Shown: positions 60,466-64,000 of the stretch, piece by piece
Position numbering within the stretch: the stretch's first letter is position 1
Layout: every line of letters starts with the position of its first letter
Made by a program: the position numbers and the translations under genes
DNA from: Verrucomicrobiia bacterium
GTDB taxonomy: Bacteria > Verrucomicrobiota > Verrucomicrobiia > Limisphaerales > JAEYXS01
DNA: 64,000 nucleotides
Assembly (NCBI GenBank): GCA_036405135.1
Contig: DASWYF010000049.1
Span: 1 to 64,000, forward strand
Direction: 5' to 3'
Notes under the pieces: generated by a model
Told to the model about the DNA's origin: nothing
The model's database searches: none
The model's input: only the letters and a program-made list of their open reading frames with translations

Positions 60466-61449
60466 TTATAGGTTCCACTTCCTCACCATCTCCTCAAACC
60501 CCACCGGCACATACTCCCCCTCATTCACAAAACCCGCACCCGCACCGCCACCGGCATTCACTACCTTCGTCTTAATGCCCGTTCCCATGCCCAGCCGCGA
60601 AATCTTCAAGTCCGCAATCTTATCCTCAATCCGCACAGCCACCGCGGAATCGTAAACCGCACAATCACTGATCGATACCAGCGCCCCACCGTAATCCCCA
60701 GTGCCACCACGCAGGCGCAGGCAGATCTCATTATCGCGGAACAGACACCGCTCCACCTTTACCTCCACATGATTCTTCAGGTTCAACGCCGCCAGATTCT
60801 CGATCTGCCCCGGCTGATTCCACCCGTAAAACACACAATGGCTCACCGTGATCCGGCTGCGGGGATTCTTCACTGATTGCTTCGTATCCAGCGCATTCTC
60901 ACCCGGACGCTCGCCTTTCTTGAAACCCGCCGCATCCTCCGGCAACGGTCCGTTCCAAAACGTGCAATTCTCGATCAACACATTGTCCCACGGCCCGCGA
61001 CCCGGATCGAACTGCACCGAATCACCGGACGTATAATAGATCTCGCAATTCCGTATCACCAGATTCTGCGGCCGCCCCGTGATCCCATGCGCATCCTGCT
61101 GATCCTTGAACGTCCCATTCAGCAGATGATGGATCTTGCACGACTCGATCACCACATTCGTCGCATACACTGTGATGCCGTTATGCCTCCCATTCAGTAT
61201 CTCGCAATTTCGCAACGTGACATTATCCGCCGTGATCTTCACCAAGTTCGCCGCCGCCCACTTCCCATCCACCAGAATATTTTCATAAACCCCCGGCTTA
61301 TCGATTACCAACCGCTCCACCTTGCGCGGACTCTCCTTGCAACCCACCTTACCTCGCACACCCGCCACATTCTCCGCCCCCTGCAAATGATCCGTGAACA
61401 CAATGAAAACCAATCCAAGCAGAGCAGGGGATAACCAACGGGTGAACAT
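60466..61449 (-). CDS. Secreted right-handed parallel beta-helix protein
   Basis: A signal peptide (LSPALLGLVFIVFTDHLQGAE) is followed by about 290 residues of parallel beta-helix coils: repeated short units such as NVTLRNCEILNGRHNGITV, NVVIESCKIHHLLNG and NLVIRNCEIYYTSGDSV, each with Asn/Cys ladder positions. This matches the PbH1/NosD-type repeat found in pectate lyases and surface proteins. No lyase active-site motif is obvious. C-rich, T-poor codons differ from the neighbours. Confidence 0.82.
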   Translation of the reverse strand: MFTRWLSPALLGLVFIVFTDHLQGAENVAGVRGKVGCKESPRKVERLVIDKPGVYENILVDGKWAAANLVKITADNVTLRNCEILNGRHNGITVYATNVVIESCKIHHLLNGTFKDQQDAHGITGRPQNLVIRNCEIYYTSGDSVQFDPGRGPWDNVLIENCTFWNGPLPEDAAGFKKGERPGENALDTKQSVKNPRSRITVSHCVFYGWNQPGQIENLAALNLKNHVEVKVERCLFRDNEICLRLRGGTGDYGGALVSISDCAVYDSAVAVRIEDKIADLKISRLGMGTGIKTKVVNAGGGAGAGFVNEGEYVPVGFEEMVRKWNL

Positions 61450-61714
61450 GGGCGAATACTTTCACACTGAGAATGGAACGCAAGTTTCGGGATACGGATG
61501 AAATAATATTCAATCTGCTTTCGAATTGCAGGTGACTAATAAAACGCACGTAACGCTTACCACCCTCGCCCCTTGGAGGGGAGAGGGCCAGGGTGAGGGG
61601 TGCCGGGATGTCGTCTGAACACAGAAATGCAATTCCTATTAGAGCTTCGGATTTGGAGCTTCTTTTGAGCTTTGAGCTTTGAATTTGGAGTTTTTCTCTC
61701 CTACACTCCCCCGC

Positions 61715-62689
61715 ATGACCCGTTTCGCTTTCCTTATCGCTTTGTCCGCGGCTGTCATCGTGTCTTTGGCATCTGCGCAAACCACTTTCGCCCAAGCCGC
61801 GCGCACCTACACCTTCGGCATGATCGCCAAGTCCCAAGGCAACCCATTCTTCGAAGCCGCCAGGGCAGGAGCTAATGACGCCGCCAAGGAACTCGCCGCC
61901 AAGCACGGCATCAAGATCAAGATCGACTGGCGCACGCCGAATGAAGAGGACGCGCAGAAACAGGCCGAATACATCGAGCAACTCGTCCTCAATGGCGCGG
62001 ACGGCATCATCATCAGCTGCTCAGACGCGATCAAACTCACCGACGCCATCAACAAAGCCGTAAAGAACGGCGTGCCCGTGCTGACCTTCTCCGGCGATGC
62101 CCCGAACAGCCAGCGCTTCGTCTCTGTGGGTATCGATGACTTCGAATGCGGTAAGGCCACCTTTGAATCCCTCGCCAAATTGCTGAACGGTAAAGGCGTC
62201 GTCGCCGCCATCGATGGCAACCCGAACGCCGCGAACCTCCAACAACGCGCCGCCGGTTTCCGCGCCGGTGCGAAGGCCTATCCCGGCATCCGCATCGTGG
62301 ACATCTTCTATCATAAGGAAACGCCGCAAGACGCCGTCGCCCGCATCGAGCAAGTCATGCAGGCAAACCCGGACATCACCGGCTGGGGTTTCCTCGGCGG
62401 CTGGCCGCTCTTCACGGATAACGCCCTGAAATGGCCCGCTGGCACCGTGAAATGCGTCTCCGTCGATGCCCTCCCGCAACAACTCGGCTACGTCCGCAGC
62501 GGCCATGTGCAGCTACTCCTCGGCCAGGACGTCTACAACTACGGCTGGCGCTCCGTGGAACACCTCGTGAACAAACTGCACCTGAAGAAGAATCCCGCAA
62601 AGGCCATCGACAACACCCAGCTCATGGAAGTGAAGAAAGAGAATGTAGAGCAAATCGCCAAGCAGTGGGAAAAGTGGCTGCCCAAGTGA
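61715..62689 (+). CDS. Periplasmic sugar-binding protein (RbsB-like), no transporter genes adjacent
   Basis: This is a 324-residue type I periplasmic binding protein: signal peptide to about residue 30 (ASAQTTFAQA), then YTFGMIAKSQGNPFFEAARAG, LVLNGADGIIISCSDAIKL and GVPVLTFSGDAPNSQRFVSVG, the ribose/xylose-binding-protein pattern. The upstream gene is on the other strand, and the downstream gene encodes no ATPase or permease. It may supply a transporter located elsewhere or act as a sensor. ATG 61715 is chosen; the TTG at 61679 would put 12 residues before the signal. A terminator-type hairpin follows. Confidence 0.9.
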   Translation: MTRFAFLIALSAAVIVSLASAQTTFAQAARTYTFGMIAKSQGNPFFEAARAGANDAAKELAAKHGIKIKIDWRTPNEEDAQKQAEYIEQLVLNGADGIIISCSDAIKLTDAINKAVKNGVPVLTFSGDAPNSQRFVSVGIDDFECGKATFESLAKLLNGKGVVAAIDGNPNAANLQQRAAGFRAGAKAYPGIRIVDIFYHKETPQDAVARIEQVMQANPDITGWGFLGGWPLFTDNALKWPAGTVKCVSVDALPQQLGYVRSGHVQLLLGQDVYNYGWRSVEHLVNKLHLKKNPAKAIDNTQLMEVKKENVEQIAKQWEKWLPK

Positions 62690-62703
62690 GGACTCGTTAA
62701 ATG

Positions 62704-62757
62704 GTTAAAATCGTTGAATCGTGAATCAATTCCACGGTTCAACGATTTAACGTTTTT
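62704..62757 (+). terminator. Terminator after the sugar-binding protein
   Basis: GTTAAAATCGTTGAATCGTG (62704-62723) pairs imperfectly with CACGGTTCAACGATTTAAC (62733-62751), followed by GTTTTT. Its core resembles the terminator at 22358-22390. Confidence 0.7.
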
Positions 62758-62828
62758 AACCTGCCAGCATCGGGAAGGCGGCGACGCTTGTAACCTTACA
62801 TAGCGCTTCCTCGTCTGGCTCGTTAACC

Positions 62829-63527
62829 ATGAATGCAATGACCCGTTTTCTGGCACTGGCCATCACCGCCGCTTACACCCAGCTCCACGCCGCCGATCCC
62901 AAGACCCTCATGACCGAGCGCGGCAAGCTGCTCCTCAGCGAAGATTTCTCCAAGCCCATCGCTGCCGCCAAGGCCGAGAAAGGCAAGCCTGCTGCTGCCG
63001 GTTGGCGTATGGCCAAAGGTAAATGGGAAACGGTGGATGGCGCCTTGAAAGGAATCGAACTCAAGGAAGACAAGCACGGCGCCGTCGCCCGTTATCCGTT
63101 GGAGTTCAAGGACGTGGTCATCCAATACGATGTGCGTGTGGATGGGTGCCGCATGACGACCCTCAGCATCAATGATACGAAAGAACACGTCTGCCGCGTG
63201 CTGATCAACAAAGACGGCTTCACAGCCCAGAAGGATGATCACGACCACGATGGCCCGGACAAGGCGTTGAAGTTCGGCACACAAAAGATCGAGATCAAAC
63301 CGGGCGATTGGAAAACTGTGGTGCTGGAAATTAAAGGGCAGGAGATGGTCGCCCATATCGATGGCAAGGCGATCGCGGGAGCGCATGAGTTGATCGCCAC
63401 CGCAAAAGCGAATCTGGGTTTCACCGTTGGCGGGGAGTCAGCTTCTTTCCGTAACTTGCGAGTCTGGGAGGCTTTGCCGAATGAAGGTTGGAGCAAGACC
63501 AAGGAGAAATTGACCACGGCAAAGTAG
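62829..63527 (+). CDS. Secreted beta-sandwich protein, DUF1080-like
   Basis: The signal peptide ends near LHAAD. The 232-residue protein is beta-rich with LLLSEDFSKP at the start, GWRMAKGKWETVDGALKG, FKDVVIQYDVRV, and WKTVVLEIKGQEMVAHIDGKAI, the strand pattern of the DUF1080/LamG-like jelly roll common in planctomycetes and verrucomicrobia (3-keto-disaccharide-hydrolase-like). No catalytic residue can be named. It follows the sugar-binding protein on the same strand after a terminator. Confidence 0.75.
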   Translation: MNAMTRFLALAITAAYTQLHAADPKTLMTERGKLLLSEDFSKPIAAAKAEKGKPAAAGWRMAKGKWETVDGALKGIELKEDKHGAVARYPLEFKDVVIQYDVRVDGCRMTTLSINDTKEHVCRVLINKDGFTAQKDDHDHDGPDKALKFGTQKIEIKPGDWKTVVLEIKGQEMVAHIDGKAIAGAHELIATAKANLGFTVGGESASFRNLRVWEALPNEGWSKTKEKLTTAK

Positions 63528-63600
63528 TCGATTGCGCTGACAGCCAAGAGCGGGTTGTCTTCGCAGGGCTGTTTTCTTCCTTTGGATTTAGCCTGGGTTT

Positions 63601-64000
63601 ATGGCTACAGTCTGGCCCGTGGCATCCAAGTCACCCAATAGCGGCAATAGTGGCGGCGGTAAAAAGAAGTCCGGCGGAGGTAGCATTATCTCCCGGATGT
63701 TCGTGCTGCTTGTATTGGCGATTGCGGGCTTGTGTGGCTGGTATTGGTGGCAATCGAACGATCCATTGCGAAAAGAGCCGCCTGTCATCGAAAAATATGT
63801 CGATGTAGATGCCATCAAGCGCGCTCCCGGTGTCTTGCTCTCCAATGAGAACTGGCAAGCCGTCTCCAACCGTGTCGCCACGAACCTCCCTTGGGCAGAT
63901 GCAAAGACGAACAACTCTGCCACGCCGACGAATCAACCGGTTCGAGTATCGACCAATCAAATTGTCCGATCTCCTATCACCAATCAGGTCACCCGTCCAA
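63601..64000 (+). CDS. Membrane-anchored protein, truncated by the window end
   Basis: The frame is open from ATG 63601 to the last base (133 codons). A Ser/Gly/Lys-rich cytoplasmic N-terminus (KSPNSGNSGGGKKKSGGG) precedes a transmembrane helix (MFVLLVLAIAGLCGWYWW) and a periplasmic Thr/Asn/Pro-rich stretch with TNQ repeats near the end. I do not recognise the domain that would follow. No clear ribosome-binding site is seen. Confidence 0.6.
   Translation, partial: MATVWPVASKSPNSGNSGGGKKKSGGGSIISRMFVLLVLAIAGLCGWYWWQSNDPLRKEPPVIEKYVDVDAIKRAPGVLLSNENWQAVSNRVATNLPWADAKTNNSATPTNQPVRVSTNQIVRSPITNQVTRP

Noticed and set aside
1-64000. CRISPR arrays, tRNA and rRNA genes, integrases and transposases
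   Set aside because: No regularly spaced direct repeats, tRNA-like cloverleaf arms, rRNA blocks or recognisable recombinase motifs were seen on either strand by reading.

Overview
The window looks like chromosomal DNA of a member of the Verrucomicrobiota, probably of the soil/freshwater Pedosphaera-Limisphaerales type. This is an inference from gene content. It holds several PVC-type c-heme proteins (beta-propeller or HEAT regions joined to a CxxCH domain), a DUF1592/DUF1552 pair, Tat-exported sugar isomerase and amidohydrolase proteins, many lipoproteins and secreted proteins, and lpxD, which implies a Gram-negative envelope. I found no rRNA, tRNA, CRISPR array, prophage or recognisable transposase. 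Fifty protein genes are called; the last is cut by the window end.

Layout. 1-610 is a gene-free, repeat-rich stretch. 611-5241 is a tightly overlapping efflux operon: MacA-like adaptor, MacB/LolD-like ATPase, and two different FtsX/MacB permeases. A TIGR01777 epimerase follows. 6212-10236 holds two tandem membrane-TPR proteins resembling TMTC O-mannosyltransferases. 10398-13226 is a DUF2339 giant membrane protein. 13261-16430 is a PVC cytochrome-dehydrogenase whose stop codon overlaps the start of an orphan DUF433 antitoxin-like gene. 16646-19445 is a Tat amidohydrolase converging on a GT-C membrane protein. 19602-22329 carries a thioredoxin-like protein, a four-helix-bundle gene framed by 31-base inverted repeats, a ROK kinase and a SIS/GmhA-like isomerase. 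22456-28946 holds an esterase, a small lipoprotein, the DUF1592/DUF1552 pair, a Sufu-domain protein and a two-helix membrane protein. 29059-29943 is a Tat sugar isomerase-like protein. 30150-35767 is a second efflux operon: TolC lipoprotein, adaptor, ATPase, permease. 35820-42817 holds two further PVC heme proteins, a secreted protein and a D-psicose/D-tagatose 3-epimerase-like enzyme. 43028-46680 has a SYLF protein, a RidA and D-threonine-aldolase/D-serine-dehydratase-like pair, and a D-2-hydroxyacid dehydrogenase. 46850-53936 has an EEP nuclease/phosphatase, a CAP-domain protein, LpxD, a fatty acid desaturase, an AlkD-like protein and a GNAT. 54203-57444 is an M16 protease pair, one catalytic and one without zinc ligands. 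57679-57891 is a small exported Cys-rich protein with its own clear promoter and terminator. 58089-59759 is ribosomal protein S1 with a long structured leader. The window ends with a VOC protein, a beta-helix protein, a periplasmic sugar-binding protein without a transporter, a secreted sandwich-like protein and a truncated membrane-anchored protein.

How the genes fit together. Two separate tripartite-type efflux systems, the PVC heme proteins and several carbohydrate-oriented enzymes suggest a heterotroph with a busy envelope living on complex sugars. RidA beside a D-TA/DSD-like PLP enzyme suggests handling of reactive enamines from D-amino acids. Intergenic spaces contain small palindromic sequences that recur within the window, such as a CTGCCGG/CCGGCAG hairpin, a GCGGCTT/AAGCCGC hairpin, a TGATCCCGC/GCGGGA motif and a GAATTAAGAATGG motif. 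This resembles a REP-like repeat population. The most promising new item is the 403-base inverted-repeat unit with the four-helix-bundle gene, because a near-identical copy of its left arm lies 20 kb away.
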